This document shows positions 39,279 to 47,661 of a stretch of 64,000 bases of DNA, in pieces. How positions within the stretch are numbered: position 1 is the stretch's first letter; every line of letters begins with the position of its first letter. The translations under genes and the position numbers were made by a program. The notes under the pieces are model-generated. The model ran no database searches. It was not told where the DNA came from and saw only the letters and a program-made list of their open reading frames with translations. This stretch comes from Acetobacteraceae bacterium (GTDB lineage Bacteria; Pseudomonadota; Alphaproteobacteria; Acetobacterales; Acetobacteraceae): positions 248,001-312,000 of the forward strand of contig CP039460.1 of the NCBI GenBank assembly GCA_004843345.1, given 5' to 3'.

Positions 39279-40820
39279 TTACGCTTCATCGTTTTCCGCA
39301 GGATTCTCAGAATCCTCATCTTCAAACCAATGAGAACGTGCTGTCATAATAATTTCATTTGCCGTCTCTAAGCTAATAACGTCTGAACCCAAAAGCTCAA
39401 CAAGCTCATCTCCGGCCAAATCCCCAAGATCATCAAGTGTCTTGATATTCTTATCTCCAAGCTGAACTAAATGATGCCCAGAGAAAACACCTAAATCAAT
39501 CAAATCATCGCTAACCCCAAGCTCTTTGCGCTTTGCATCCAGCTCATTATCTTGCTCTTCAAGATAACGGTTAGCCCGCATTATTAATTCTTCCGCAAGA
39601 TTTTCATCAAAGCCTTCAATATCATGAAGTTCTTCAATCTGCGCCGCAGCCAATTCCTCAACATTTTGGAAGCCAACAGTTACCAAAAGCCCCGCAATCA
39701 CATCATCAACATCAAGCGCCTTCACAAAAAGATCTGTGCGCTTACGGAATTCATCCTGACGACGCTCCGTCTCTTCTGCCTCTGTCAAAATATCAATATC
39801 CCAGCGGGTCAGTTGACTTGCTAAACGCACATTTTGTCCACGCCGACCAATCGCTAAAGAAAGCTGATCATCTGGGACAACGACTTCACAACGCTTTGCA
39901 TCTTCATCCATGACAACTTTTGTGACTTCTGCTGGCGCTAAAGCATTCACAACAAAGGTCGCAATTTGTGGACTCCAAGGAATAATATCGATCTTTTCAC
40001 CTTGAAGTTCAGCAACAACGGCTTGAACACGTGATCCGCGCATACCAACGCAAGCACCAACAGGATCAATGGAAGGATCATTCGAATGCACAGCCATTTT
40101 TGCACGAGACCCTGGATCGCGTGAAACCCCTTTAATTTCGATGATACCATCATAAATTTCAGGGACTTCCTGAACAAAGAGCTTCGTTAAAAAGCCTGGA
40201 TGCGTTCTGGATAGGAAAATTTGCGGCCCACGACTTTCCTCCCGCACGTCATAGATAAATGCCCTAATGCGGTCAGAGTTTTTAAAAGTTTCACGTCCAA
40301 TCAATTCATCTCTACGCAACAGCCCCTCTGCAGCGCCTAAATCAACCATCAGGTTACCATACTCAGTCTGCTTAACTGTTCCGTTGACGACTTCACCGAT
40401 ACGGTCTTTAAACTCATCATACTGACGCTGACGCTCAAATTCACGAACACGTTGAATAATCACCTGCTTTGCGGTCTGGGCAGCAATACGGTCAAATTCA
40501 ATTGGCGGCAGCGGATCAACAATAAATTCCCCAGCCTTAATCTCCGGACGGAATTTTTGAGCTTCGACAAGCGGAATCTGCGTCTCTTCCCGATCAACGG
40601 TCTCAACCACTTCTGTATAACGGCTTAAACGGACTTCACCCGTCTTACGGTCAATGTGGGCACGAATATCTTTATCATGGCCGTATTTAGCACGCCCTGC
40701 TTTTTGAATGGCCTGCTCCATCGCATCAAGAACCTGATCCCGGTCAATACTCTTTTCCCGGCAAACAGCGTCCGCTACCAACAATAATTCTGGACGAAAT
40801 ACTGAACTCTCCGTCACCAT
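39279..40820 (-). CDS. nusA: Transcription termination/antitermination factor NusA
   Basis: A 513-residue NusA: N-terminal RNA polymerase-binding domain (about 1-130), S1 (GEVVNGTVKQTEYGNLMVDLG), two KH domains (DPVGACVGMRGSRVQAV and LAIGRRGQNVRLASQLT) and C-terminal acidic helix-hairpin-helix repeats (about 370-510). Controls pausing and termination, possibly at the terminator-like hairpin preceding this operon. Confidence 0.96.
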   Translation of the reverse strand: MVTESSVFRPELLLVADAVCREKSIDRDQVLDAMEQAIQKAGRAKYGHDKDIRAHIDRKTGEVRLSRYTEVVETVDREETQIPLVEAQKFRPEIKAGEFIVDPLPPIEFDRIAAQTAKQVIIQRVREFERQRQYDEFKDRIGEVVNGTVKQTEYGNLMVDLGAAEGLLRRDELIGRETFKNSDRIRAFIYDVREESRGPQIFLSRTHPGFLTKLFVQEVPEIYDGIIEIKGVSRDPGSRAKMAVHSNDPSIDPVGACVGMRGSRVQAVVAELQGEKIDIIPWSPQIATFVVNALAPAEVTKVVMDEDAKRCEVVVPDDQLSLAIGRRGQNVRLASQLTRWDIDILTEAEETERRQDEFRKRTDLFVKALDVDDVIAGLLVTVGFQNVEELAAAQIEELHDIEGFDENLAEELIMRANRYLEEQDNELDAKRKELGVSDDLIDLGVFSGHHLVQLGDKNIKTLDDLGDLAGDELVELLGSDVISLETANEIIMTARSHWFEDEDSENPAENDEA

Positions 40821-40894
40821 TTACCTCTCCCACTTCAAAAATATTTTGAAAAACCTTTTCAAAAATCAACTATACGCAAAAAACTTATCAAAGA

Positions 40895-41467
40895 CTAATG
40901 CCGAAGACCTGGCGCAACTTTGCCACGCCCTCCCTTCTCCTTGTGCCCTGTACTTCCAAGAAGCTCATCATTGAGCACAAGCTTTGCCTTGCGAATATTA
41001 TCAAAAGGAAGAAAGACTTTTTCCCCTTCCTCCAAACGAAGAACGACGCCATCTTCTTTAACTTCATCACCACGTCCTGTAAAACGCTTCTGCCCCTCCA
41101 TCGGCATAGAAAGCTCCACTTTTGCAAGAAAGCCTTCATAGCGTTTCCAATCTTTTGGACGTGTCAATGGCCGATCAATTCCAGGAGAAGACACCTCAAG
41201 CATCCAAGCTCCTGGCAGAGGATCATCAACGTCTAAAATTGCACCAACAGCGTGATTGATCTGCGTGCAGTCACTCACTGTAACGCAAGAGCCATCTTCG
41301 CGTTCTGCCATAATTTGGACAATCGGCGGTGTCTGCGTTTGAACATTGACACGGATAAGGTCAAACCCCATTTCCTGCAGTGCAGGAGAAATCTTAGAGG
41401 CAATTCGCTCTTCTAAGCTTTCGGGCACTACAGGCGCAGTCAAAAAATCATCTGATGTATGTGTCAT
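40895..41467 (-). CDS. rimP: Ribosome maturation factor RimP
   Basis: A 190-residue Rim[44 protein letters not shown]-like [20 protein letters not shown] are visible. First gene of the operon. No Shine-Dalgarno lies before the ATG: the preceding 20 nt are a hairpin arm and a T-rich run, so initiation may depend on leader structure or be inefficient. No better in-frame start was found. Confidence 0.93.
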   Translation of the reverse strand: MTHTSDDFLTAPVVPESLEERIASKISPALQEMGFDLIRVNVQTQTPPIVQIMAEREDGSCVTVSDCTQINHAVGAILDVDDPLPGAWMLEVSSPGIDRPLTRPKDWKRYEGFLAKVELSMPMEGQKRFTGRGDEVKEDGVVLRLEEGEKVFLPFDNIRKAKLVLNDELLGSTGHKEKGGRGKVAPGLRH

Positions 41468-41473
41468 TTAAAT

Positions 41474-41500
41474 AAAAAAGGCGACCTAAAATTGGTCACC
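41474..41500 (-). promoter_or_regulatory. Terminator-like leader hairpin before rimP (candidate attenuator)
   Basis: On the minus strand GGTGACC (41500-41494), a 7-nt loop and GGTCGCC (41486-41480) form a 7-bp stem with one G-U pair, followed immediately by six T (41479-41474) and then the rimP ATG 6 nt on. There is no minus-strand gene upstream whose transcript it could end, because the next gene is divergent, so it sits in the leader of rimP-nusA-infB. Confidence 0.65.
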
Positions 41501-41724
41501 ATCCTAATAAGATTAAGAATTGTGTTAGTCTTAACAGACATAATAAGATTTACATCTTTACGCAAGGGAAAGAACTTGCCTAAATTGTTTTTTGCTTCTC
41601 TATAATCATTAAGAGAAACGCATGTATCCCCTCAAAAACAAGCTAAAAGCTTTTTATTTCCATCTGATTTAAAAACTTCTTTTCTTTGACTGTTCAAAAA
41701 AAATAATTATACACTTTAATTCTT

Positions 41725-42933
41725 ATGCTCAAATCATCGACAAATTCCCATCTTAGCCGTGCCATGCCTCTCATTATCTTGGCTTGCCTTGGGTTACTGC
41801 TTCTGCAAGTCATTTTAATTTTTGTCGTTTTTGCGCCTTATTGCCAAAAAATTTTAATTCAAATCTATCTTCTTCTTTCTTGGGCACGCCCTAGCTATCT
41901 TCCTTTCTCTGCTCTTTTTCTTTCCATGGCAATTTGGGGAGCTATTTTTGATCTTTGGGCATCGCATCTTTCACAAAAAGGCCTTTTTCTACGCAATGGT
42001 TTTATAACCAGCATTCTCAGAAAATTCACAAATCGAGAAAAACTTGATGAAATGCTCTCTTACCAGCAAAGAGAAGCCCGTTTGGATGCCGTAGAATTCT
42101 CAGCCATTCTGCGTGCAAAAATTATTGGGCAAGATAATGTCTGCGATACGCTTTCTCATCAGCTACGGCGCCGATTAACCCTACGCTCTCCTAAACGCCC
42201 GATTGCTGTTTTTCTTTTTGCTGGCCCGAAAGGAACGGGGAAAAAGTCCTTAGCGGCACAACTCTCTGCACAAACCCTTCGCCCCCTCTTCCAGTTTGAT
42301 TTGAGCCAAATCTCTGGAGAACAAACCACAAATCTTCTCTTTAACTCCCACCATCTTGACGGATTAGCGGCTTTCCTACTGAATAATCAAAATGCAATTG
42401 TCCTTCTTAATGAAATCCAAAATGTGCCTTCAGATATTTTAAAGCGTTTCTTAACAGCTTGGAATGAAGGTTATCTCCTTGACAATGCAACTGGGAATAA
42501 AATTTTACTCAATGACGCTCTCTTTATCCTTACGGCGAATCTTGAGCCCTCAAATCAAAACCAAGAAATGCAAACGCTTGAACAAGCAGGGCTGCCTCCT
42601 GAGTTACTTGCACGCACCGATAGCGTCTTTACCTTCAGGCCTCTAGATCCTCAAACCCTTGCACAAATAACTGCACTGGAAGTTGAAAAATTAATTGCAA
42701 GCTATGGGCTTCAAGTCGAAAAAGAAAGCGTTGATCCAGAACTTATTTTTCAAACCCTTTCAAAAGAACCCCATTTTGATAACACTTCAAGCCCTCGGGA
42801 TTTGGCACGTTTAGTAGAGGATATGATTGGCGAGAGCCTCATTCTTGCACGCCAAACAGGCGCACGCAAAATCAGATTGGAACAAGGCACAGAGGGTATC
42901 ATTGCAACAGCTTCTTTTAGAGGTGATTTTTGA
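41725..42933 (+). CDS. Membrane-anchored ClpB-like AAA+ protein with altered Walker motifs
   Basis: A 402-residue protein. Two membrane helices lie at about residues 14-38 and 59-79. The cytoplasmic part (about 130-395) aligns by eye with the second AAA+ module of ClpA/ClpB plus its C-terminal small domain: IIGQDNVCDTLSHQLRRR, FAGPKGTGKKS, AIVLLNEIQNVPSDILKRFL, FILTANL (sensor 1), LLARTDS (arginine finger R297) and SPRDLARL (sensor 2 R). Two key residues differ: the Walker A Thr after Lys173 is Lys174, and the Walker B Asp is Asn229 with Glu230 kept. ATP binding or hydrolysis may thus be impaired. Overlaps the next gene by 4 nt. Function unknown. Confidence 0.75.
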   Translation: MLKSSTNSHLSRAMPLIILACLGLLLLQVILIFVVFAPYCQKILIQIYLLLSWARPSYLPFSALFLSMAIWGAIFDLWASHLSQKGLFLRNGFITSILRKFTNREKLDEMLSYQQREARLDAVEFSAILRAKIIGQDNVCDTLSHQLRRRLTLRSPKRPIAVFLFAGPKGTGKKSLAAQLSAQTLRPLFQFDLSQISGEQTTNLLFNSHHLDGLAAFLLNNQNAIVLLNEIQNVPSDILKRFLTAWNEGYLLDNATGNKILLNDALFILTANLEPSNQNQEMQTLEQAGLPPELLARTDSVFTFRPLDPQTLAQITALEVEKLIASYGLQVEKESVDPELIFQTLSKEPHFDNTSSPRDLARLVEDMIGESLILARQTGARKIRLEQGTEGIIATASFRGDF

Positions 42934-43880
42934 AATTATCTGACTATTCCCATAATCTTTGGAAGCGTGCCCCTCTATGGCGTTGGAGCCTTATTGGAAG
43001 CGTCTCTTTTCTTTTGATGACAACCATTTTTCCGTCTGAAGGATTGCAAAAACTTCTTCCTTTTCTCAAAGGCCATTATCCAACAGAAGAAAAAACGGAT
43101 CAGACCAACAATCCCTCTCCTGCTGGACCTCAAGCCTTTTCTTTTCATATTTCGCCACTAAATAGCGACAAAACCGTTTTCGGAAAAATAACCATTGCGG
43201 GGCGTGACTTCCCATTGCCTCAAGGCGCTTGGCATCCTATTTTAGCTGCCTCTTCTCAAAATGACCTTTCGCTGACCTCTTTCTTGAGAGAAAAAGACGG
43301 AAAAGTAACTGGATTTTTAACGATCCTTTCAACCCTTCGCCCCATTCCTTCCTTTATGATTCCACATATCGAGGAAGTTAAAGAAAAATGTCACGATGAC
43401 CGTATAGCCGCACATTGGAACGCACCAAGTTACCATGATACGAAAATAAATTGCGCCTTTCTTGAACCCGTTTCCCCTATGAATGACCGTTCTATCATGA
43501 ATGATCCTTTCTTAGATGCAAGCCTCTCAAGAATTGTCAATGACCTCGCCTTTGAGCTTCCTTCTATTATGATTTCCAGAGAATGGCTGAAGCTTAAAAA
43601 AATCCCAGGAAGAGGCCGAGTTTTTGAAAATGTTGAATTTTGGGAGGTGCCTGCCTCTAATCAGATCAGCCCGCAATCTATGGGATGGAATCAGTTTTTT
43701 ACAAAACTCTCACAAGAACTTCCTGCTTGGGCAAAGCGTTTAAGTGATGCCTTTGACGCAGATCTAACCGACCTTCCAGAAAACACTACGGAAGGGAATG
43801 CTCCAAATAAAACGCCAGCAGAAAAGCTCCCCCCTCAACCGCCTGCTCTTTCAACAAAACAACAAGCAGTTCAGGCATAA
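42930..43880 (+). CDS. One-pass membrane protein, partner of the AAA+ gene, unknown function
   Basis: A 316-residue protein starting at a TTG that overlaps the AAA+ stop (TTGA), with AGAGGTGA just upstream. One membrane helix at about residues 18-36 follows a short basic N terminus, placing about 270 residues outside the cytoplasm. The exported part has three Cys (KCHDD, NCAF region) and ends in a Pro-rich tail (PPQPPALS). No known domain was recognised. The 4-nt overlap indicates coupled expression with the AAA+ protein. A strong terminator follows directly. Confidence 0.7.
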   Translation: MKLSDYSHNLWKRAPLWRWSLIGSVSFLLMTTIFPSEGLQKLLPFLKGHYPTEEKTDQTNNPSPAGPQAFSFHISPLNSDKTVFGKITIAGRDFPLPQGAWHPILAASSQNDLSLTSFLREKDGKVTGFLTILSTLRPIPSFMIPHIEEVKEKCHDDRIAAHWNAPSYHDTKINCAFLEPVSPMNDRSIMNDPFLDASLSRIVNDLAFELPSIMISREWLKLKKIPGRGRVFENVEFWEVPASNQISPQSMGWNQFFTKLSQELPAWAKRLSDAFDADLTDLPENTTEGNAPNKTPAEKLPPQPPALSTKQQAVQA

Positions 43881-43909
43881 AAAAAGGCGCTTTAAAAGCG
43901 CCTTTTTTT
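43881..43909. terminator. Bidirectional intrinsic terminator
   Basis: Stem GGCGCTT/AAGCGCC (43886-43892, 43896-43902), 3-nt loop, flanked by five A on the left and seven T on the right; serves the membrane-protein gene (plus) and the ABC transporter gene (minus). Confidence 0.9.
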
Positions 43910-43915
43910 AAAGTT

Positions 43916-45484
43916 TTAATGATGGCCTCCCCCTTGAACCATCGCTTTGCCAATACGTCGCTCTGCATAATTAGCAAGCCGAACAAAAGGAAGCCCCAAC
44001 AACAAATAAGCAATTGCCACCATAAGACCAGGACCAATATAATCATAATAAGTGGCAGAAAGGCGGACATAAACTTGTGTTAAATCTGTTAGCGTAATCA
44101 CTGAGACAAGAGAGCTGTCTTTCAAAAGCGAAATAAAATCATTCACCATAACTGGCAAAACGCTACGAAAAGCCTGTGGCGTAATCACATATCTCAATGC
44201 CTGAAAGCGGGTTAAATTGAGAGCCTGTGCCGCTTCCATTTGCCCTTTTGGAACACTCGCCAAGCCAGCACGGTAATTCTCAGCCTCATAAGCGGCATAA
44301 TTCAAACCTAACGCCCCAACACCTGCCCAAAAAGGACTCAATGTAATCCCGCCAGCTGGCAAAGCATAAAAAATGAATAAAATTTGAATTAAAAGCGGTG
44401 TTCCACGAACAGTCTCAATATAAAGAACCGCTAAACCCCGTAAAATAGGATGCCCATATTGCCGTGTTAAAGCCAACAAAACACCGAACGAAACCGCAAT
44501 CACCATTCCTAAAACAGAAACCGCCACTGTCATAACAGCCCCGCGGCCAATCGCAGGAAGAAATGTTAAATCTCTTAACAAAATAGATTTAAAGCTTGTT
44601 CCTGTCATCGCATCCATCTCACGATGATAGTCATCCCAAGCATCTGGTGCTTGTGTGGTTTCAGAATGGTCTCCACTATATGCCGCCATCGTTGGTGTCC
44701 AAAGATTCCAACGGGCTAAAATACGGTGTAAATCGCCATTCTGCATCACTTTCGTAAGCGCATTGTTCAATTCATTACGAAGTTTCGGATTATTCTTCGC
44801 AATCGCTATGCCGTAGCTCACTTTTCCAAAAGAAGCATCCGAAATCAAAAGACCAGAGGTCAAATAATAACGTGCAATGGGCTCATCGATCAGGATAGCA
44901 TCTAAACGGCGGCTTCTTAAATCTGCGAAAAGATCCGTTTCCTCATCATATCCTAAAAAGGTTCCTCCAGCCGTCTCAATCATGCGTGCCGCTGGCGTAT
45001 TCTTAATAGAACCAACCTTCAATCCCTCCAAAGCATCTAAGGAGGTGATATGCTGACGCGCCTCATTTTCTTTACGAACAATCAGTTTTTCTGCCGTAAT
45101 ATAATAAGGACGCGTAAATAAAACAGCTTTCTCATGTTCTGGCGTAATCTCCAGCCCGTCAATCACAGCCTGATAAAGATTTCTGGAGAGGCCTGGAATC
45201 AAACCATCCCAACCATTTTGAACGAAAGTGGACTTCACGCCCATTTGCTCACTCATTTTTGCCATTAGCTCATATTCAAAGCCAATAATATGATTCGTAT
45301 CTAATGGATCATGAAAAACATAAGGCACATTCGCCTCGCCATCGGACGCCCAACGAAATTCTTCATTTGGGAAAAGATCTGCCTGAACAGAAGTTGCTTT
45401 TTCTTGCTTTTCTTCTGCCTGAACTACGGTATGGAAAGAAAGACATGCGACAAGAAGATACAAAAGTCCAAAAAATCTTTTCAT
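43916..45484 (-). CDS. Polar amino-acid ABC transporter, fused binding protein and permease
   Basis: A 522-residue fusion. A signal peptide (1-23) leads into a family-3 solute-binding domain (about 40-265: GFEYELMAKMSEQMG, TPEHEKAVLFTRPYY, LIDEPIARYYL), then a HisM/GlnP-type permease with five membrane segments (about 305-510) and the EAA-type loop EAAQALNLTRFQALRYVITPQAFR. Being tethered, the binding domain can serve only this transporter. The ATPase gene precedes it with a 4-nt overlap. Amino-acid specificity (Gln, His, Arg or others) is not readable. Confidence 0.93.
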   Translation of the reverse strand: MKRFFGLLYLLVACLSFHTVVQAEEKQEKATSVQADLFPNEEFRWASDGEANVPYVFHDPLDTNHIIGFEYELMAKMSEQMGVKSTFVQNGWDGLIPGLSRNLYQAVIDGLEITPEHEKAVLFTRPYYITAEKLIVRKENEARQHITSLDALEGLKVGSIKNTPAARMIETAGGTFLGYDEETDLFADLRSRRLDAILIDEPIARYYLTSGLLISDASFGKVSYGIAIAKNNPKLRNELNNALTKVMQNGDLHRILARWNLWTPTMAAYSGDHSETTQAPDAWDDYHREMDAMTGTSFKSILLRDLTFLPAIGRGAVMTVAVSVLGMVIAVSFGVLLALTRQYGHPILRGLAVLYIETVRGTPLLIQILFIFYALPAGGITLSPFWAGVGALGLNYAAYEAENYRAGLASVPKGQMEAAQALNLTRFQALRYVITPQAFRSVLPVMVNDFISLLKDSSLVSVITLTDLTQVYVRLSATYYDYIGPGLMVAIAYLLLGLPFVRLANYAERRIGKAMVQGGGHH

Positions 45485-46269
45485 CCTAAAACAGTCCTTA
45501 AAAAACGCCGTGTCCGTTCATGCACTGGATTTGCAAACATAATATCTGGATCGCCAATCTCAACGATTTCACCATGTTCAATAAAAATCACGTAATCTGA
45601 GGCGTTTTTGGCAAAGCGCATATCATGCGTCACAACCAGCTGTGTCATGCCCTCTCTGTCTAAATTACGCAAAACCGTTCTCACCTCTTCTGAGCGTTCA
45701 GGGTCAAGGGCCGATGTTGGCTCATCGTAAAACATCACATCTGGACTATTAGCCATCGCACGTGCGATCGCCACACGCTGTTTTTGTCCGCCAGAAAGGG
45801 ACGCAGGATGCCTCTTTCCCATCTCTGCCAGGCCCACTTTTTCTAATAAGATTTCGGCCTGCTCGGTCGCTTCTATCTTGGATCGACCGTGCACATGGAC
45901 AGGCGCAAGAATAATATTGTCTAAAACCGTTAAATGCGGAAAAAGATTAAAACTTTGGAAAACCATGCCTGTTTTGGAACGAAGCGCATGAGACTTTTTT
46001 TCTTTTTCACGCCCCCATTCACCAGAACATTCGACAGAAAGCTCATTGATGCAAATCTCTCCAGCATCTGGCGGTTCCAAAAAATTCAGGCAACGTAATA
46101 AAGTTGTTTTGCCACACCCTGAAGGTCCAATCAGCGAAACAAGCATTCCCTTCCCAATATCAAAAGAAATATTTTTTAACACCTGATGATTGGCGAAGCT
46201 CTTGGATAATCCACGAACACTTAAAGCTGCTTTTTCTTTTGGGAGAAAAAGTTTCGTTTCTTCATTCAT
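45481..46269 (-). CDS. Polar amino-acid ABC transporter ATPase (GlnQ/HisP-type)
   Basis: A 262-residue ATPase: Walker A GPSGCGKTT, signature SLSGGQKQRVAIARA, Walker B DVMFYDEPTSALDPE and the His loop VVTHDM. The start is placed at the ATG at 46269 because AGGTGG lies 8 nt upstream; the longer frame begins at a TTG. Divergent from ccmA with 77 nt between the starts. Confidence 0.94.
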   Translation of the reverse strand: MNEETKLFLPKEKAALSVRGLSKSFANHQVLKNISFDIGKGMLVSLIGPSGCGKTTLLRCLNFLEPPDAGEICINELSVECSGEWGREKEKKSHALRSKTGMVFQSFNLFPHLTVLDNIILAPVHVHGRSKIEATEQAEILLEKVGLAEMGKRHPASLSGGQKQRVAIARAMANSPDVMFYDEPTSALDPERSEEVRTVLRNLDREGMTQLVVTHDMRFAKNASDYVIFIEHGEIVEIGDPDIMFANPVHERTRRFLRTVLG

Positions 46270-46346
46270 TCCGCCCACCTTTCTCAAATGCTTTAATCAA
46301 TCTCGGTTTATTCCTCTTCCCACTTCAATGTTTTACACTTCAAACT

Positions 46347-46925
46347 ATGACTGCTTCTGATCTCTTATTAAGACTCGATAATATCCTTGTTTTTCGGGGT
46401 ACTTTTCCGATTTTCCGAGACTTCTCCTTGTCTCTGAAAAAAGGTCAAATCATACGCTTACACGGTAAAAATGGAAGTGGAAAATCAACCCTTTTACGTG
46501 TCTGTGCAGGTTTAAAACAAATTGAAACTGGAAATATTTATCAAGCGGCCCTTCCTGCGTGGCTTGGTCACAATAATGGCTTAAAACCCAGCCTAACCCT
46601 TTTTGAAAATCTTTCCTTTCCGCCTATAAAGGATTCTCAAAAAATTGAGCATATCCTTTCAACGTTAGCGCTTTCTACACTGCAAAACAAAACAGTAGCG
46701 ACATTCTCCTCTGGACAAAAAAGAAGGGCTGCCTTCGCCAAAATACTTTTGCAAAATTCCCCTCTTTGGCTTTTAGACGAACCAGAGACAGGACTTGATA
46801 ACGCATCTCAAAAAATTTTAGAAAATGAAATTAAACAGCATGCCCAAAAAGGTGGTGCTGTGATAATCGCAACACATTTTCAAAAAGAAATCCTAGATAA
46901 AAATGAATATCTTTTACAGTTATAG
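46347..46925 (+). CDS. ccmA: Heme exporter ATPase CcmA
   Basis: A 192-residue ATPase with LHGKNGSGKSTLLRVCAGL, TFSSGQKRRAAFAKILL and LWLLDEPETGLD, typical of CcmA. With CcmB and CcmCDE it releases heme-loaded CcmE during cytochrome c maturation. The start at 46347 gives the family length; the longer frame would run through the divergent ATPase gene. ccmB follows after 14 nt. Confidence 0.9.
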   Translation: MTASDLLLRLDNILVFRGTFPIFRDFSLSLKKGQIIRLHGKNGSGKSTLLRVCAGLKQIETGNIYQAALPAWLGHNNGLKPSLTLFENLSFPPIKDSQKIEHILSTLALSTLQNKTVATFSSGQKRRAAFAKILLQNSPLWLLDEPETGLDNASQKILENEIKQHAQKGGAVIIATHFQKEILDKNEYLLQL

Positions 46926-46939
46926 GTCATAAAGAAAAT

Positions 46940-47614
46940 ATGATTTTTTGGAAATGTTATTTTTTGAGACAACTCAAACTGGCCTATCTGGAAGGCGGAA
47001 ACTGCCTTTCTGGTGCTATCCAAACGTTATTATGCGGCATTCTCTTTCCGTTGGCTCTCTCGGCCTCTCCTGAACTGCTAACAAGATTAAGCTCTGGCAT
47101 TATCTGGTCTTGTGCCCTTCTGGGGTGCCTTGTTCTAATTGACGGTATTTTCGCTGAAGATCTCAAAGACGGATCCCTCGATTATCTTGCCAGCCGAAAA
47201 ACTTCACTCTCCTTGGCAGCCTTTTTTAAAATTATTGCTATTTGGAGCGTACGGGGAATTCCTATTTTACTGGCCTGTCTCTTGCTGGCCGTTTTTTTTA
47301 ACTATCCTATTGAAAAATTCCCAGCCTTAACCTTTAATCTTGCCATTGGGACGCTTCTTTTTTGCCTTCTTGGCGGCATGTCCTCAAGCTTTATCCCTTA
47401 TGGTGAAAAAGGAAACAGCCTGTTAGCACTGCTTTTACTGCCCCTTTGTATTCCTGTTCTTATTTTTGGATCATTCTCAAGCAATCTTGTCGGTAGCACG
47501 CCTGCCTTGATTCAAATTTCTTTTGAGATGCTGTTAGCGCTACTCTTTTTAGCCCTTCCCCTTTGCCCCCTCTTATGTGGCATAGCCTTGAGGGAACAAA
47601 TCTCCCAATACTAA
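46940..47614 (+). CDS. ccmB: Heme exporter membrane protein CcmB
   Basis: A 224-residue protein with six membrane helices. The N-terminal FLRQLKLAYLEGGNCLSGAIQTLL and LLLLPLCIPVLIFG are characteristic of CcmB. It works with CcmA. The remaining ccm genes are not in the window. Confidence 0.92.
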   Translation: MIFWKCYFLRQLKLAYLEGGNCLSGAIQTLLCGILFPLALSASPELLTRLSSGIIWSCALLGCLVLIDGIFAEDLKDGSLDYLASRKTSLSLAAFFKIIAIWSVRGIPILLACLLLAVFFNYPIEKFPALTFNLAIGTLLFCLLGGMSSSFIPYGEKGNSLLALLLLPLCIPVLIFGSFSSNLVGSTPALIQISFEMLLALLFLALPLCPLLCGIALREQISQY

Positions 47615-47633
47615 ATTGCCTTACAAAGAAAGA

Positions 47634-47661
47634 CAAAAGCCTCCTTAAGAGGAGGCTTTTG
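47634..47661. terminator. Bidirectional terminator overlapping the accC stop
   Basis: Perfect 12-bp stem CAAAAGCCTCCT (47634-47645) and AGGAGGCTTTTG (47650-47661), 4-nt loop. It lies after ccmB and covers the last codons and stop of accC (47645-47647), so one hairpin serves both genes. Confidence 0.8.
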
